A DNA stretch of 64,000 nt from Anaerolineae bacterium (GCA_018432315.1 JAHDLB010000007.1:62001-126000), one strand, 5' to 3'. Positions 25,372-35,499 are shown, counted from the first letter of the stretch. Program-made: numbers and translations. The notes: generated from the letters alone by a model not told the origin.

Positions 25372-27596
25372 GCGCCCGGCACGGCAAGCGGCGCCTGCGG
25401 GCGATGATCATCGCCTGGTCGTTCATCCCGGCGGCGCTCATTCTGGGCACGGTGGCGCTGGCCCACTTCGTCAGCTTCCGCAATCTCACCGAAGACCTCG
25501 TGGCCGACCGGAACCGCGATCTGGCCGTGCTGCTCGGCAACCAGTACCGGGGCGAGATCGACGAACTGGCGCAGCCCCTGCGCGTGCTGGCGTCGGATTT
25601 CGAGATCACATCGTCGGACCCGGTCCGCCAGCAAAACGCGCTCGACCTGGCGTACAACCGGCTGTGGGATTACGACGCCGGCGTGATCGTCATGAGCGCG
25701 TCGGGCCAGATCACCGCCGCCAACGGGCGCCGCCCGGAACTGCCGGGCCGGGATTGGTCTTCGCGCGCCTTCTTCCAGGCCCTGGTCCAACAGCCGCGCC
25801 TCACCGTGTCGGACATTGCGCCGCTTGGCACACTCGCGCAGGATGTGGTTGTGCTGGCGGTCCCTATCTACGACGATCAAGGCGCGCCGATCGGGGCGGT
25901 GGCGGGCATGTTCGCGGTGGGCGCGCCTGAATCCCGCATCACTACGTTCTACACCACCATCAAAAAGCTGGCGGTGGCGGCGAGCGGCACAGCGTACATC
26001 GTCGATGGCGCGGGTCGCATCGTTTACCATCCGGACGGCGCGATCATCAACACGCCCCAGGCCGGCCAGCCGGTCGTCGCCCGCGCCCTGGAGGGCGGTG
26101 CGGGCACGCTGCGCCACGAGAACGCGCGCGGGCAGCCGATCATCGCCAGCTTCGCGCCGGTGCCCGGCACCCCATGGCGCATCATCGTTGAAGAAGATTG
26201 GGACGTCCTGACGGCGGCGAGCATCCCCTACCAGCGGCGGCTGCTCGTACTGCTGGCGCTGGGGCTGGTCGTGCCCGCGGTGGTGGTCGCGCTGGGGACG
26301 CGGCGCATCACCCGCCCGGTCCACGACCTGATCGGCGCCGCCCAGGCCATCGCCGGGGGCGATTTCAGCCGCCGGATCACCCCGCGCGGTGGGGCCGAGA
26401 TCGAGGCGCTGGCCGGTCAGTTCAACCGGATGGCCGCGCAACTCGAAGACTCCTACGCCACGCTGGAGCAGCGCGTCGCCAACCGCACGCGCGAGCTGGC
26501 GGCGTTGAACGCCATCGCGGCGGTCGCCAGCCGGTCGCTGAACATCGAGGACGTGCTGAGCGCGGCGCTGGGCAAGACGCTCGAGATCACCGGCATGGCC
26601 GTCGGCGCCGCGTACCGTCTCGATGTCGAGCGCCAGACGCTGCACCTCGTGATCCAGCGCGGGCTACCGGAGGAATTCGTCGCCTATGCCCGGCAGTTCC
26701 CGCTGGTGGAGAGCATCGCCGGGCGCGTCACCGGCACGCGGGAACCGGCCCTGATGCGCCTGGACGACTACCCGGAGGGCGAGCTCAAGCGCATTCTGAC
26801 GCGGCAGGGTGTCCGGCTGGCGCTGGGCATTCCGCTGGTTTCCAAAGAGCGCGTGCTTGGGTTCATCACCCTGGGCAGCCGGGAACCGCGCGACGTGTCC
26901 GCCGAGGAACTCGCGCTGATGGCGTCGATCGGGCAGCAGGTTGGCGTGGCCGTGGAGAACGCGCAGCTTTACGAGCAGGCGGAGCAAACCGCTGCCGCCG
27001 CCGAACGCAGCCGCCTCGCCCGCGAGCTGCACGACGCCGTCTCCCAAACGCTGTTCTCGGCCAACATGATCGCGGGCGTGCTGCCCCGCCTGTGGGAACG
27101 CGATCCGGCGGCGGCCCGGGCGCAGCTCGAACAGCTCCACCAGCTAACGCGGGGCGCGCAGGCGGAAATGCGCATCCTGCTGCTGGAGCTGCGCCCGGAT
27201 GCGCTGGTTGCCACCTCGCTCGGTGACCTGCTGGGACAACTCGCGCAGGCCGCCAACAGCCGGGCCATGGCGCCGGTGACCGTGGACGTGGCGGACGACT
27301 GCGCCCCACCGCCGGAGATCAAAATCGCGCTGTATCGCATCGCGCAGGAGGCGCTCAACAACGTGGTCAAGCACGCCGGCGCCGAGCACGTGCGCCTGTC
27401 GCTCGCCCGCGACGGCGCGACGCTCACTCTGACCATAGCCGACGACGGCTGCGGCTTCGATCCGGACCAGGTCTCCGGCGAGCGCCTGGGCCAGCGCACC
27501 ATGCGCGAACGCGCCGAAGCCATCGGCGCCCGGCTCACCGTCACGAGCGCGATCGGCGAAGGCACTACGGTCACGTGCTGGTGGCGGGACGCATAG
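25368..27596 (+). CDS. membrane sensor histidine kinase (dCache/HAMP/GAF/HisKA_3)
   Basis: The 742-residue kinase starts at the ATG that overlaps the regulator's stop codon. Residues about 12-36 are the first membrane helix, followed by a roughly 250-residue extracytoplasmic dCache-like sensor. The second helix is at about 289-308, then HAMP (RRITRPVHDLIGAAQAIAGG), a GAF domain at about 374-540, a HisKA_3 dimerisation helix with the phosphorylated His555 (ARELHDAVSQTL), and an HATPase domain with ADDGCGFDP. It pairs with the NarL-type regulator upstream. dCache sensors usually bind small molecules such as amino or organic acids, but the ligand is not known. Confidence 0.92.
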   Translation: MSARHGKRRLRAMIIAWSFIPAALILGTVALAHFVSFRNLTEDLVADRNRDLAVLLGNQYRGEIDELAQPLRVLASDFEITSSDPVRQQNALDLAYNRLWDYDAGVIVMSASGQITAANGRRPELPGRDWSSRAFFQALVQQPRLTVSDIAPLGTLAQDVVVLAVPIYDDQGAPIGAVAGMFAVGAPESRITTFYTTIKKLAVAASGTAYIVDGAGRIVYHPDGAIINTPQAGQPVVARALEGGAGTLRHENARGQPIIASFAPVPGTPWRIIVEEDWDVLTAASIPYQRRLLVLLALGLVVPAVVVALGTRRITRPVHDLIGAAQAIAGGDFSRRITPRGGAEIEALAGQFNRMAAQLEDSYATLEQRVANRTRELAALNAIAAVASRSLNIEDVLSAALGKTLEITGMAVGAAYRLDVERQTLHLVIQRGLPEEFVAYARQFPLVESIAGRVTGTREPALMRLDDYPEGELKRILTRQGVRLALGIPLVSKERVLGFITLGSREPRDVSAEELALMASIGQQVGVAVENAQLYEQAEQTAAAAERSRLARELHDAVSQTLFSANMIAGVLPRLWERDPAAARAQLEQLHQLTRGAQAEMRILLLELRPDALVATSLGDLLGQLAQAANSRAMAPVTVDVADDCAPPPEIKIALYRIAQEALNNVVKHAGAEHVRLSLARDGATLTLTIADDGCGFDPDQVSGERLGQRTMRERAEAIGARLTVTSAIGEGTTVTCWWRDA

Positions 27597-27606
27597 CCCG
27601 CTGCGC

Positions 27607-29739
27607 CTAAGCGCCCGCCTCGTCCGGGTCCGTGCTGAAGCCGACGCGCTCGCACATGGCGCCGATCTCCGAACTCGACATGAACAACCGCCACAGCAGG
27701 CCTGTGCGATAATTCTCGATCATGACCACGATCGGGGCCTGGTTCAGCCCCATGAAGATGGGCGAGACGTAATCCTGGGTGGGATTGAACGCGTCGCGAA
27801 AGCCGTAGATGTCCCACAACTCCGCGCCCCGGTCGTAGTAGAAATGCCGCAGCGCCCGCATCGACTCGGCGGGCGTATACGGAAAGGCGCTCAGGGCGGC
27901 GGTCGGCGTGATCGTGCCGTTGTCGTTGCGCGGCGTCGGGTCGTGCGCCAGGTAGCCCAGGTGATCGTCGCTGGCGCTCAGGCCCCAGCAGTCCGCGCTG
28001 TAGCCCGCGTACCCGCCCGGATTCGCGGCACAGTAGCGGTGATTGATCAGCGTGATCCGGCGGCAGTTCTCGAACAGGTCCGCGTACCGGTCGCGCTTGC
28101 CACGCGGATCGAAGCCGAGGAACGGGTAGTGCGTGAAGAACAGCGGGCCGCCCGGCCCCACGCCCACCGGCAGATCGATCCCGTAGTACGTGCTCCCGTT
28201 CCGGTAGAGGTCGCCCGCGGTGGTCTTGCCCCAGTTCTGGCGGTAGAGCCGTGCCCGCTCCGACTGCGACGCCCAGCCGCTGTAGTACAGCGAGGCCGGC
28301 ACGGGGTGCGTGGGGGACGCAATCGCCAGCAGGTAGGCGATCAGCGTTTCGTTCCACCCGATCAGCGGGTGATCGATGTGCCACCCGTGCTCAGGCGACC
28401 AGTGCCAGTACAGGTAATCGGGGGCGGCGGGGTTGCGGTACCAGTCCCATTCGACGGACTCCCACAGGCGGGTGATCGCCGCCCGCAGCGACCGCTCGGC
28501 GGGATCGTCGCCGTCGAAGTACTGGCGCGCCGCCAGCAGCGCCTGGATCATGAACGCCGTCTCGACGAGGTCGCCCCCGTTGTCGTACTTCCCGAAGAAC
28601 GGGACCGCCTTGCCGGTGCGGCCATCCAGGAAATGCGGCCAGACTCCGTGAAAGCGGTCGGCGCGGTCCAGGAACGCCAGCGCTTTATGCATGTGCCGGA
28701 TCGCCGCGTCGCGGGTCACGAAGCCGCGCTCGACCGCCACGATCAGCGCCATCAGGCCAAACCCGGACGCGCCCAGGGCGATCAGGTGCTCGTCGCCCGG
28801 CACGCACTCCCGCGCCAGACCGGCGTCAGGGTGCGCGTGGTCCCAGTAGTAGCGGAACGACGCCCCCTGCACCATCGTCAGCAGGTCGTCGTCATCGAGC
28901 GGGCGCGTCGTCGCGCTGACGACCGGCGTTGGCGCCGACTCCTGGTACGCGTGATTGACCGCCACCACCCGGTAATGAGCGGTCGTGTGGCGCCCCAGGT
29001 AGTCCACGAAACGGTTGAAGGTCGGGTTCTGCATGCCGATCGGCGTGAAGTTCTCGCCCTCGTCCGCGCGGTAAACGAGATAGTAGGCGATTGCCGGGTC
29101 GCCGGCGGGTTCCCACCGCAGATCGACGTGGCGATCGTAGCCGCGCGCCACAAGCCCGGCGGGCGGTGAGGCGGGTTCGCTCGCCCCGACGCGCCGCACT
29201 TTGATCTCGTCCAGATAGAGGGTGTGCGGCTGGTCGTCGTCGATGCTTTGCGTGAACACGACCTGCCGAAGCTGGCTGAAATCGAACTCGCCGGTGAGCG
29301 GCGCGAACGCCGCGAACGGCACCTCGACGTACGTCCAGCGCCCGGCGGGCAGTTCCGCCACGACCGACGACAGCCGCAGCCCCAGCGTGAACGCGCCATT
29401 CTGAAGCCGGAGCACGAGCATCGGCAGGGCCGCGGCGGGAATGGTATCCTCCGCGTAACACCAGAACGTCAGCGCGTCCCCGTGCAGCACCATCCCCCGG
29501 CCCCGCCAGGGCTCGACCGCGATCTCAGCCGTCCAATCGCCCCCTGGGCGGGAATGCCATGCCAGCTCCAGGCTGTTGGGCGGGTTGAAAAAGCGCTCCG
29601 TCGAAACCGGGAGCCGGTGATCGATCGCCTTGACGAAGCTGGGCGAAATGGCTGTCGCCCGGCTGTAAAAATACGCGCCGTCCGTCAGGCTGTTGTCGAA
29701 AACGAGGTGGCTGTAGTAATTCTCGGGTACGTTGTCCAT
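27607..29739 (-). CDS. GH144-like (glycoamylase-domain) enzyme without signal peptide, probable endo-beta-1,2-glucanase
   Basis: The 710-residue protein has an N-terminal beta-sandwich-like region (to about 195), a fibronectin type III-like segment (about 200-280), and a C-terminal PF10091 glycoamylase domain. The last shows [14 protein letters not shown], the [15 protein letters not shown] helix, [13 protein letters not shown], and the late [12 protein letters not shown] segment. Characterised members of this family (GH144) cleave beta-1,2-glucans in the endo mode. I see no signal peptide, so it may act in the cytoplasm on imported oligosaccharides. It lies 90 bases downstream of a secreted relative on the same strand and ends 10 bases from the convergent kinase gene. 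Confidence 0.8.
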   Translation of the reverse strand: MDNVPENYYSHLVFDNSLTDGAYFYSRATAISPSFVKAIDHRLPVSTERFFNPPNSLELAWHSRPGGDWTAEIAVEPWRGRGMVLHGDALTFWCYAEDTIPAAALPMLVLRLQNGAFTLGLRLSSVVAELPAGRWTYVEVPFAAFAPLTGEFDFSQLRQVVFTQSIDDDQPHTLYLDEIKVRRVGASEPASPPAGLVARGYDRHVDLRWEPAGDPAIAYYLVYRADEGENFTPIGMQNPTFNRFVDYLGRHTTAHYRVVAVNHAYQESAPTPVVSATTRPLDDDDLLTMVQGASFRYYWDHAHPDAGLARECVPGDEHLIALGASGFGLMALIVAVERGFVTRDAAIRHMHKALAFLDRADRFHGVWPHFLDGRTGKAVPFFGKYDNGGDLVETAFMIQALLAARQYFDGDDPAERSLRAAITRLWESVEWDWYRNPAAPDYLYWHWSPEHGWHIDHPLIGWNETLIAYLLAIASPTHPVPASLYYSGWASQSERARLYRQNWGKTTAGDLYRNGSTYYGIDLPVGVGPGGPLFFTHYPFLGFDPRGKRDRYADLFENCRRITLINHRYCAANPGGYAGYSADCWGLSASDDHLGYLAHDPTPRNDNGTITPTAALSAFPYTPAESMRALRHFYYDRGAELWDIYGFRDAFNPTQDYVSPIFMGLNQAPIVVMIENYRTGLLWRLFMSSSEIGAMCERVGFSTDPDEAGA

Positions 29740-29829
29740 GTGTCTTGCCTGCCGGGATGCACTGGTACGGCCTCTCCCACCCCGCGCCACGCCAGGCAGG
29801 AGAGGCCACAGGATACGAAAAACTCAGGG

Positions 29830-32793
29830 CTAGCTGCCGCTCTTGACCTGTTCCAGGTACGCGGGCGTCACGGCGTAGTCGCTCGCCTGCTCGACGAAGC
29901 CCATCGCCGCCAGCGCATTCTGGATGTGCTCGTTCTGCATGAACAGGTCCCACACGAACCCGTCCTGGTAGTTGCTGATCATCAGCAGGATGTCGCCCTG
30001 GTCGATGCCGATGTGCTCGACCGAGTACCAGTCTTCTTCGGCGTTGATGGCGCTCACGAAACCGTACTCGCCCCATACTTTCGTCCCGTACTGCTCGAGC
30101 ATGGCGCGCATCGATTCGAAGGCGATCTCCGGCGTGAAGGGGAGGCATGAGACAGACGCGTACGGCGCGACGGTGCCATCGTGCGGGCCGCCCGCGCCAT
30201 AAGCCTTGTAGCCGCGCGGCCCGTCCGAGGCGCTGATGCCCCACACGCCGTTTTGATAGGTAGCGAAGGCGTCCGCGTTGTTGATGGCAAACTGCCGGTT
30301 GCGCTCGCAGGCGCGGATCGCGTTGTTGACGTAGTTGGCGTAGGCGTCTTCGCGGTCGCGCAGGTCCAGGAAGGCCAGCGGGTACTGGTAGACGAACAGC
30401 GGATCGCCGGTCAGGTAGATGTATTCGCCCGACGTGTTGACCGGGCGATCCCAGTTATCCCACGCTTCCGCCGGGACCGGGTGCGCCGGCGAGCCGATCG
30501 CCAGCGCGTAGAGCAGCAGGCTCTCGTCGAAGTGATCCCAAAACGCGGAGAGGAAGCCGATATCCGGTTTCCAGCCCATCGACACCATGTTGCCGTTCGA
30601 CATCATCCACTGCCAGTCGACCTGTTCGTAGAGCTGGCCGGCCAGCGCCGCGACGTCGGTGTCCGCGAAGTATTCGCCCGCCGTCAGCGCCCCGGCGATG
30701 AACAGGGCCGTGTCGATCGAGGACAGCTCGCTGCTCCACACGCGCTCGCCGGTCTCCATGTCGATGAAGTGATAGAAGAACCCGCGATCGCCCTGCACCC
30801 CGCCGTTGGCGAAAGTTTGGAGCGTCGTCAGCGCGCGCTCGTAGCCCTGATCGTAGGTGATCCAGCCGCGATCCACGCCCACCGGGATCGCCGCCAGCCC
30901 AAAGCCCACCGCCGCAATGCTCGACGGCGAGTCGGGCGTGCTGCGATCCTTGATCAGCCCGTTGGCCGGGTTGGCCTCGTACCAGAAGAAATCGAACGTC
31001 TCGTGCGCGACGGCGTCGAGCAGCGCCACGTCGTCGAACGACAGCAGCAGGTCGACTTCCCTCTGGTAGACGCCCTCCGGCGAGTATTCCCCGGCTGCCG
31101 CCGGTGTTTCGGGGCTGGTCAGGTAGGCTCCGCCCACGTAGAACGGCTCGGTCAGCGGAGTCTTGCCGTCCGCATCCTCGTTGAAGAACGAGAGGAACAG
31201 CTCGTAGCTCCCGTCTGCCGCCGGCTGGCGCATCGGATCGAGCGGCACGTAGGCGATCCGGTTCCAGCCGGGCAAAAGCTCCGTCGCGCCGCCGAACATG
31301 CCGCCGACCCAGGTCCATTCGCCGGTGACGTCGGCCATGCCCATGAAGAAGCGGTTCGGGTTGAGCGCGTTCTCCTCCGGCAGGTACACTTCTAACTCGA
31401 CCTGCGTGTAGTCCGCCCAATCCGCCAGGTCCGCCGCGCTGAGCGGGAAGGCGATCTTGGTCTCTTCCGCCTCGCCACCCGGCATCACCTGGACCGCCGC
31501 CGCCCCGCCGGGCGTCAGCACGTCCTCGCTGAGCACGAACGTCGAGCCGGAATTGTCATCGCCCAGCACGGCGATGTCCTTGTCATTCCACGCCGCCCAG
31601 GCCACCTCCGCCGGGAGCGCGACTCCGGCGCCCTCGTCCCCGGCGGGCTCTTCCCCGGCGCCCGCCTCCGCGACCGTCCCGGACAGGTACACGCTGCCCA
31701 GGTAGAACGGCTCGGTTAGCGGCGTCTTATTCTCGTTCTCGTCGGCATGCATGAACGCCAGATAGACGAAGTACGCGCCGCTGGTGTTGATCTGCTGCAT
31801 GGTCGGGTCGAGCGCGACCACGATGCGCGTCCACCCGGCATCGCCCTGGAACTCGCCCCAGGTGCCACCGGCCCAGGTCCATTCGCCGGTGATGTCGGCC
31901 ATGCCCATGAAGACGCGATTCGGGTTGAGCGCGTTCTCTTCCGGCAGGTAGATGTCCAGCTCGACCTGCCCGTGCGTGATCCAGTCGGCCAGGTTCGCCC
32001 CGCTGACCGGGAAGGCCAGCTTGGTTTCCTCCCCGACGCCGCTGGGGATGACCTGGAGCGAGGGATTGCCCGCCGGGGTGAGAATCTCGTCGCTCTGCGC
32101 GAAGTCGGTCCCGGTGTTGTCGTCGCCGATCATGCCGGGATTCTTGGCCTCCCAGGCCGCCCAGGTGACGGGGCCAGCGTCGCCCACCTCCACCGCCACC
32201 GCTTCGGCCCCGAACAGGATCGCGCTGCCCAGGTAGAACGGCTCGGTAAGCGGAGTCTTGGCGCCGGCATCGTCGGCGAAGAAGAACGACAGGAATAGGG
32301 TGTAGTCGGCGCCGGCTTCCGGCTGGCGCATGGCGGGTTCGGGCGCGAAGGCGATCCGGTTCCAGCCCGGCTGGGCTTCCGTCTCGCTGAAGATGCCGCC
32401 GATCCACGCGAACTCGCCGGTCACGTCGGCCATGCCCATGAAGAAGCTGTTGGCGTTCAGCGCGTTCGCTTCGGGCAGGTAGACCTCCAGCGCGATCTGG
32501 CCGAACGCCGCCCAGTCGGCGAGGTCTGCGCCGGTGACGGGGAAGGCCAGCTTGGTCTCTTCGGACTCGCCGCTCGGCGTCACCTGCAAGGTGGGGCTTC
32601 CGCCCGGCGACAGCACCTCCTCGCTGGCGGCGAACGTCGAGCCGGTGTTGTCGTCGCCCAGGGTGGAGATGTCCTTGTTCTCCCACGCCGTCCAGAGAAG
32701 TTCATCTTCCTGCGCGTGGGCCAGCGGGGAGTGCCACACAAATGGTAACGTCATCGAAACGAGCAGCAAAACATGTACCCATTTTTTAGCCAT
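29830..32793 (-). CDS. secreted GH144-like enzyme with three N-terminal carbohydrate-binding-like repeats
   Basis: The 987-residue secreted protein has a signal peptide ending LAHA before Gln28. Three homologous modules of about 160 residues follow (about 31-189, 207-371, 393-557), each with GDDNTG or GDDNSG, FMGMAD and PLTEPFY. The PF10091 catalytic domain spans about residues 573-978, with ETFDFFWYEANPANGLI and VGFGLAAIPVGVDRGW. GH144 enzymes are endo-beta-1,2-glucanases, so this is the likely extracellular degrader. The modules may bind glycan. The ATG at 32793 has AAAGGAG seven bases upstream. A strong promoter with a LacI operator on its -35 lies just upstream. Confidence 0.85.
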   Translation of the reverse strand: MAKKWVHVLLLVSMTLPFVWHSPLAHAQEDELLWTAWENKDISTLGDDNTGSTFAASEEVLSPGGSPTLQVTPSGESEETKLAFPVTGADLADWAAFGQIALEVYLPEANALNANSFFMGMADVTGEFAWIGGIFSETEAQPGWNRIAFAPEPAMRQPEAGADYTLFLSFFFADDAGAKTPLTEPFYLGSAILFGAEAVAVEVGDAGPVTWAAWEAKNPGMIGDDNTGTDFAQSDEILTPAGNPSLQVIPSGVGEETKLAFPVSGANLADWITHGQVELDIYLPEENALNPNRVFMGMADITGEWTWAGGTWGEFQGDAGWTRIVVALDPTMQQINTSGAYFVYLAFMHADENENKTPLTEPFYLGSVYLSGTVAEAGAGEEPAGDEGAGVALPAEVAWAAWNDKDIAVLGDDNSGSTFVLSEDVLTPGGAAAVQVMPGGEAEETKIAFPLSAADLADWADYTQVELEVYLPEENALNPNRFFMGMADVTGEWTWVGGMFGGATELLPGWNRIAYVPLDPMRQPAADGSYELFLSFFNEDADGKTPLTEPFYVGGAYLTSPETPAAAGEYSPEGVYQREVDLLLSFDDVALLDAVAHETFDFFWYEANPANGLIKDRSTPDSPSSIAAVGFGLAAIPVGVDRGWITYDQGYERALTTLQTFANGGVQGDRGFFYHFIDMETGERVWSSELSSIDTALFIAGALTAGEYFADTDVAALAGQLYEQVDWQWMMSNGNMVSMGWKPDIGFLSAFWDHFDESLLLYALAIGSPAHPVPAEAWDNWDRPVNTSGEYIYLTGDPLFVYQYPLAFLDLRDREDAYANYVNNAIRACERNRQFAINNADAFATYQNGVWGISASDGPRGYKAYGAGGPHDGTVAPYASVSCLPFTPEIAFESMRAMLEQYGTKVWGEYGFVSAINAEEDWYSVEHIGIDQGDILLMISNYQDGFVWDLFMQNEHIQNALAAMGFVEQASDYAVTPAYLEQVKSGS
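31120..32700 (-). repeat. three tandem in-frame module repeats inside the secreted GH144-like gene
   Basis: The modules fall at about 32700-32225, 32172-31680 and 31613-31120. They keep the same order of motifs (GDDN[TS]G, EETK[LI]AFP, FMGMAD, KTPLTEPFY), with short variable linkers. The third carries most of the same positions as the first, so duplication within the gene is likely. Confidence 0.8.
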
Positions 32794-32847
32794 GCTACGG
32801 CTCCTTTGCATGCTTGGCCGGTTGTTCGACACGGGCGATTTTTCCAC

Positions 32848-32884
32848 AGTATAAGTCTGAAGTTGGGAGATGTCAAAGCGCTTT
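32848..32884 (-). promoter_or_regulatory. promoter and LacI operator of the secreted GH144-like gene
   Basis: On the minus strand a perfect TTGACA (32876-32871) is 17 bases from TATACT (32853-32848), giving a start near 32841 and a 48-base leader. The palindrome AAAGCGCTTT (32875-32884) overlaps the -35, so bound repressor would exclude polymerase. Confidence 0.75.
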
Positions 32885-32933
32885 TACACTTTACGCAGAG
32901 ATTCAGGCAAAACACGTTGTTCGCGCGGACATA

Positions 32934-32972
32934 TTGCGCGTGAGAAGTTCCTGTGATATGATGAAAGCGCTT
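32934..32972 (+). promoter_or_regulatory. promoter and LacI operator of the regulator gene at 33005
   Basis: TTGCGC (32934-32939), 17 bases and TATGAT (32957-32962) with a TG extension form the promoter. The core AAGCGCTT (32965-32972) overlaps the expected transcription start. The site matches the operator in front of the divergent glucanase gene, which indicates autoregulation. Confidence 0.65.
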
Positions 32973-33004
32973 CAAACTAACCACCGGAAGCGAGTGGGCG
33001 AGTC

Positions 33005-34018
33005 ATGGCCGCAACCATCTTCGACGTGGCAAAACGCGCCGGCGTCTCGATCGGGACCGTCTCGCGCGTGATCAACAACCGGGACCGCGTTCACCCGGAG
33101 ACGCGCGAGCGCGTCCTGCAGGCGATCCGCGACCTGGACTACCACGCGAACGCCCTCGCCCGCGGCCTCGCCAGCCAGCAGACGGCCACGCTCGGCCTGG
33201 TCATCCCCCAGGTGAACGACCCCTTCTTCTTCCAGGTGGTGCGCGGTGTCGAAGAGGCGGCCAGCGCGGCCAACTACAGCCTGCTGATCGCCAGCCAGTC
33301 GCGGCTGCCCGCATCGGAGCGGCGGTATCTGCATCTCTTCCGGCGCGGGCACGTCGATGCGATGGTCCTGGCGTCCATCGAGGTCCACGCCCACGAAGTG
33401 CAGGAGATCGTCGAGCAGGGCATCCCGGTCGTGCTGGTCCAGCTCGATATCGGCAGGAACATCCCGACGTTCCTGGCCGACAATTACGGCGGCGGGCGGG
33501 CCATGGCCGAGCACCTGGTCGTCGAGCACCAATACCGGCGCGTGGCGTACATCACCGGCACCGACCACACGCCGGACAACCGCGAACGGCTGCGCGCGCT
33601 GCGCGACGTCCTGCACGAAAACGGCCTCGACCTGCCCGGCGAGTACGTCGTAGAGGGGGACTACCTGCGCGACAGCGGCTACCGGGCCATGCAGCGGCTT
33701 CTGGAGCTGCCCACCCTGCCCGATGCCGTCTTCGCCGCGAACGATCAGATGGCGATCGATGCCATGATGGCGATCCGCGAGCACGGGTTGAGCGTGCCCG
33801 ATGATATCGCGGTGGTGGGCTTCGACGACCTCCCGCTGGCGAGTTACGTGTCGCCGCCGCTGACCACCGTCCACCAGCCGGTGTACGAGCTGGGATGGCA
33901 CGCCGGGCAGATGGCGCTCGAGATTATCCATACCCAGGGCGACCGATCCGCGCTGGCCGCGCCCAACAAGCTGCTGCTGCCGACGTCGCCCGTCATCCGG
34001 CGGTCGTGCGGCTGTTGA
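33005..34018 (+). CDS. LacI-family regulator of the beta-glucan locus
   Basis: The 337-residue protein has the LacI helix-turn-helix (IFDVAKRAGVSIGTVSRVIN) and hinge (LARGLASQQTATLGLVIP), then an effector domain ending SPVIRRSCGC. It lies between the divergent glucanase genes and the transporter operon. Three copies of an AAGCGCTT-centred palindrome flank it: at the glucanase promoter, at its own promoter and before the binding-protein gene. It is therefore probably the common repressor of the whole 27.6-40.3 kb system. Its effector may be an oligosaccharide released from the glucan. Confidence 0.92.
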   Translation: MAATIFDVAKRAGVSIGTVSRVINNRDRVHPETRERVLQAIRDLDYHANALARGLASQQTATLGLVIPQVNDPFFFQVVRGVEEAASAANYSLLIASQSRLPASERRYLHLFRRGHVDAMVLASIEVHAHEVQEIVEQGIPVVLVQLDIGRNIPTFLADNYGGGRAMAEHLVVEHQYRRVAYITGTDHTPDNRERLRALRDVLHENGLDLPGEYVVEGDYLRDSGYRAMQRLLELPTLPDAVFAANDQMAIDAMMAIREHGLSVPDDIAVVGFDDLPLASYVSPPLTTVHQPVYELGWHAGQMALEIIHTQGDRSALAAPNKLLLPTSPVIRRSCGC

Positions 34019-34052
34019 GCGCCGGATCGGAGCATCTTTTTTTTCGGGCTAT

Positions 34053-34068
34053 GTAAAAGCGCTTTTAC
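34053..34068. promoter_or_regulatory. LacI operator before the beta-glucan transporter operon
   Basis: GTAAAAGCGCTTTTAC is a perfect 16-bp palindrome, the best of the three related sites. It lies between the lacI stop and the binding-protein gene and overlaps a possible -10 (TATGTA at 34050-34055). Confidence 0.75.
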
Positions 34069-34143
34069 CCGCGTAGGAGGACGAACCATAGACAATCGAC
34101 CGGTCACCCAAATAGACACGAGTTCACATAAGGAGCAATAGAG

Positions 34144-35442
34144 ATGGCAAACTTGCGAGGTACTTTTGTTCGTTTGGCGGTCGCGCTGATCCTGGTCAGC
34201 ACGGTTTTCGGCGCGATGCTCGCCCACGCCCAGGACACGCCGATGGCGAACGAGATTCGCGTCTCGGTCGTCGCCGGGGCGATGCAGGACACGATGACCA
34301 GGCTGGTGGAGAAATACCAGGAAGCGAATCCCGACGTCACCGTCACGCTGGAACTGGAACCCGAAGGCGGCGCGTTCCAGGCGTTGATCGCGGCGGGCAA
34401 CCAGCCGGACCTGATCATCACCTCGTTCGGCCCCCAGCTCGGTAAGCTGGCCGAGCAGGATGCCGCCGTGGTGCTGGACGACCTGCCGGGCGCGGAAGAC
34501 CTGTTCGCCCGCCTGGAACCGGTGTCGCTCCAGAAGCTGTACGGCCACTACTACTACGTGCCCATCGGCGCCGACGTCACGCTCATGATCTACAACAAGG
34601 CGCTGTTCGAAGAAGCGGGCCTCGACCCGGACGCCCCGCCCGCGACCTGGGACGAGTTCCTGGCCGCGGCTGCCGCCATCGACGAGCTGCCCAACCGTGA
34701 AAACGGCGACGAGGTCTACGGCACCGTCTTCTGGAACGAGGCGCTGCAATGGGGCGGCTGGTACTGGAACATGCTCCAGCCCATCTACCTGAACGCCAAC
34801 CAGGGCCAATGCCAGCTTCTGAACAACCTCGCCACCGACATCATCTTCGACCGCGAAGAGTGCGCGCTGGACAAGTTCTTCGAGTTTGCAAAGGCCGCGC
34901 AGCAGTACGCGCCGCCCACCATGGAGAAGAACTTCTTCGGTCGTAACATCGGCATGTGGCTGCAATACGGCTACTCGTGGGAGCCGAACCTCCAATCGGC
35001 GGCGGGCGAGCCGATGGTGATCGGCGAGGATGTCGGCGTGGCGCCGGTGCCCGTCCCCAATGAAGGCGACACCAGCTTCACGACGTTCGGCGGGCGCGGC
35101 ATGATGATCCTCAAGAGCACGCCCGAACGCGAGGCCCGCGCGTGGCACTTCCTCAACTTCTTGATGGAAGACGAGAACAACTACCAGTTCATCACCGAGC
35201 TGGGCTACCTGCCCGTGATCCTCGCGCTCCAGGACGATCCGTACTTCCAGGACCCGGCGCGCCAGCCGTTCGTGGAGCTGCTCGCGCATGGCTACGTGCC
35301 GGAACAGTTCGCCACGGCGGACAGCGCCGCGAGCGCCCTGCAAGGGGTCTACGGCCAGGTCGTCGTGGAAGATTCGGTGCCGCTCGATGAGTCGGTTGCA
35401 ACCGCTGCTCAGAAAGCCCGCGAAGCGATCCAGGGCAGTTAA
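34144..35442 (+). CDS. extracellular carbohydrate-binding protein (ABC importer) of the beta-glucan locus
   Basis: The 432-residue protein has a Sec signal peptide ending MLAHA before Gln, then a family 1 sugar-binding fold (KYQEANPDVTVTLE, YYYVPIGADVTLMIYNKALF). AAGGAG lies about eight bases before the ATG. There is no lipobox. From its position after the glucanase genes and before a GH94 phosphorylase, the ligand is probably a short beta-linked glucan, with sophoro-oligosaccharides the first guess. That is context, not binding evidence. Confidence 0.88.
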   Translation: MANLRGTFVRLAVALILVSTVFGAMLAHAQDTPMANEIRVSVVAGAMQDTMTRLVEKYQEANPDVTVTLELEPEGGAFQALIAAGNQPDLIITSFGPQLGKLAEQDAAVVLDDLPGAEDLFARLEPVSLQKLYGHYYYVPIGADVTLMIYNKALFEEAGLDPDAPPATWDEFLAAAAAIDELPNRENGDEVYGTVFWNEALQWGGWYWNMLQPIYLNANQGQCQLLNNLATDIIFDREECALDKFFEFAKAAQQYAPPTMEKNFFGRNIGMWLQYGYSWEPNLQSAAGEPMVIGEDVGVAPVPVPNEGDTSFTTFGGRGMMILKSTPEREARAWHFLNFLMEDENNYQFITELGYLPVILALQDDPYFQDPARQPFVELLAHGYVPEQFATADSAASALQGVYGQVVVEDSVPLDESVATAAQKAREAIQGS

Positions 35443-35456
35443 CCTCATCATGCATA

Positions 35457-35488
35457 CAGGGGGGCGCGGACGAGCACGTGCCCCCCTG
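35457..35488 (+). promoter_or_regulatory. intercistronic stem-loop, beta-glucan importer
   Basis: CAGGGGGGC (35457-35465) and GCCCCCCTG (35480-35488) pair perfectly over nine bases, and a G-T and a C-G pair extend the stem inward. It starts 14 bases after the binding-protein stop and ends 11 bases before the permease ATG. Confidence 0.7.
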
Positions 35489-35499
35489 AGGAGTCGCTT

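Noticed and set aside
34037-34044. T-run after the beta-glucan lacI gene as an intrinsic terminator
   Set aside because: No stable GC stem precedes it, so I do not call a terminator.
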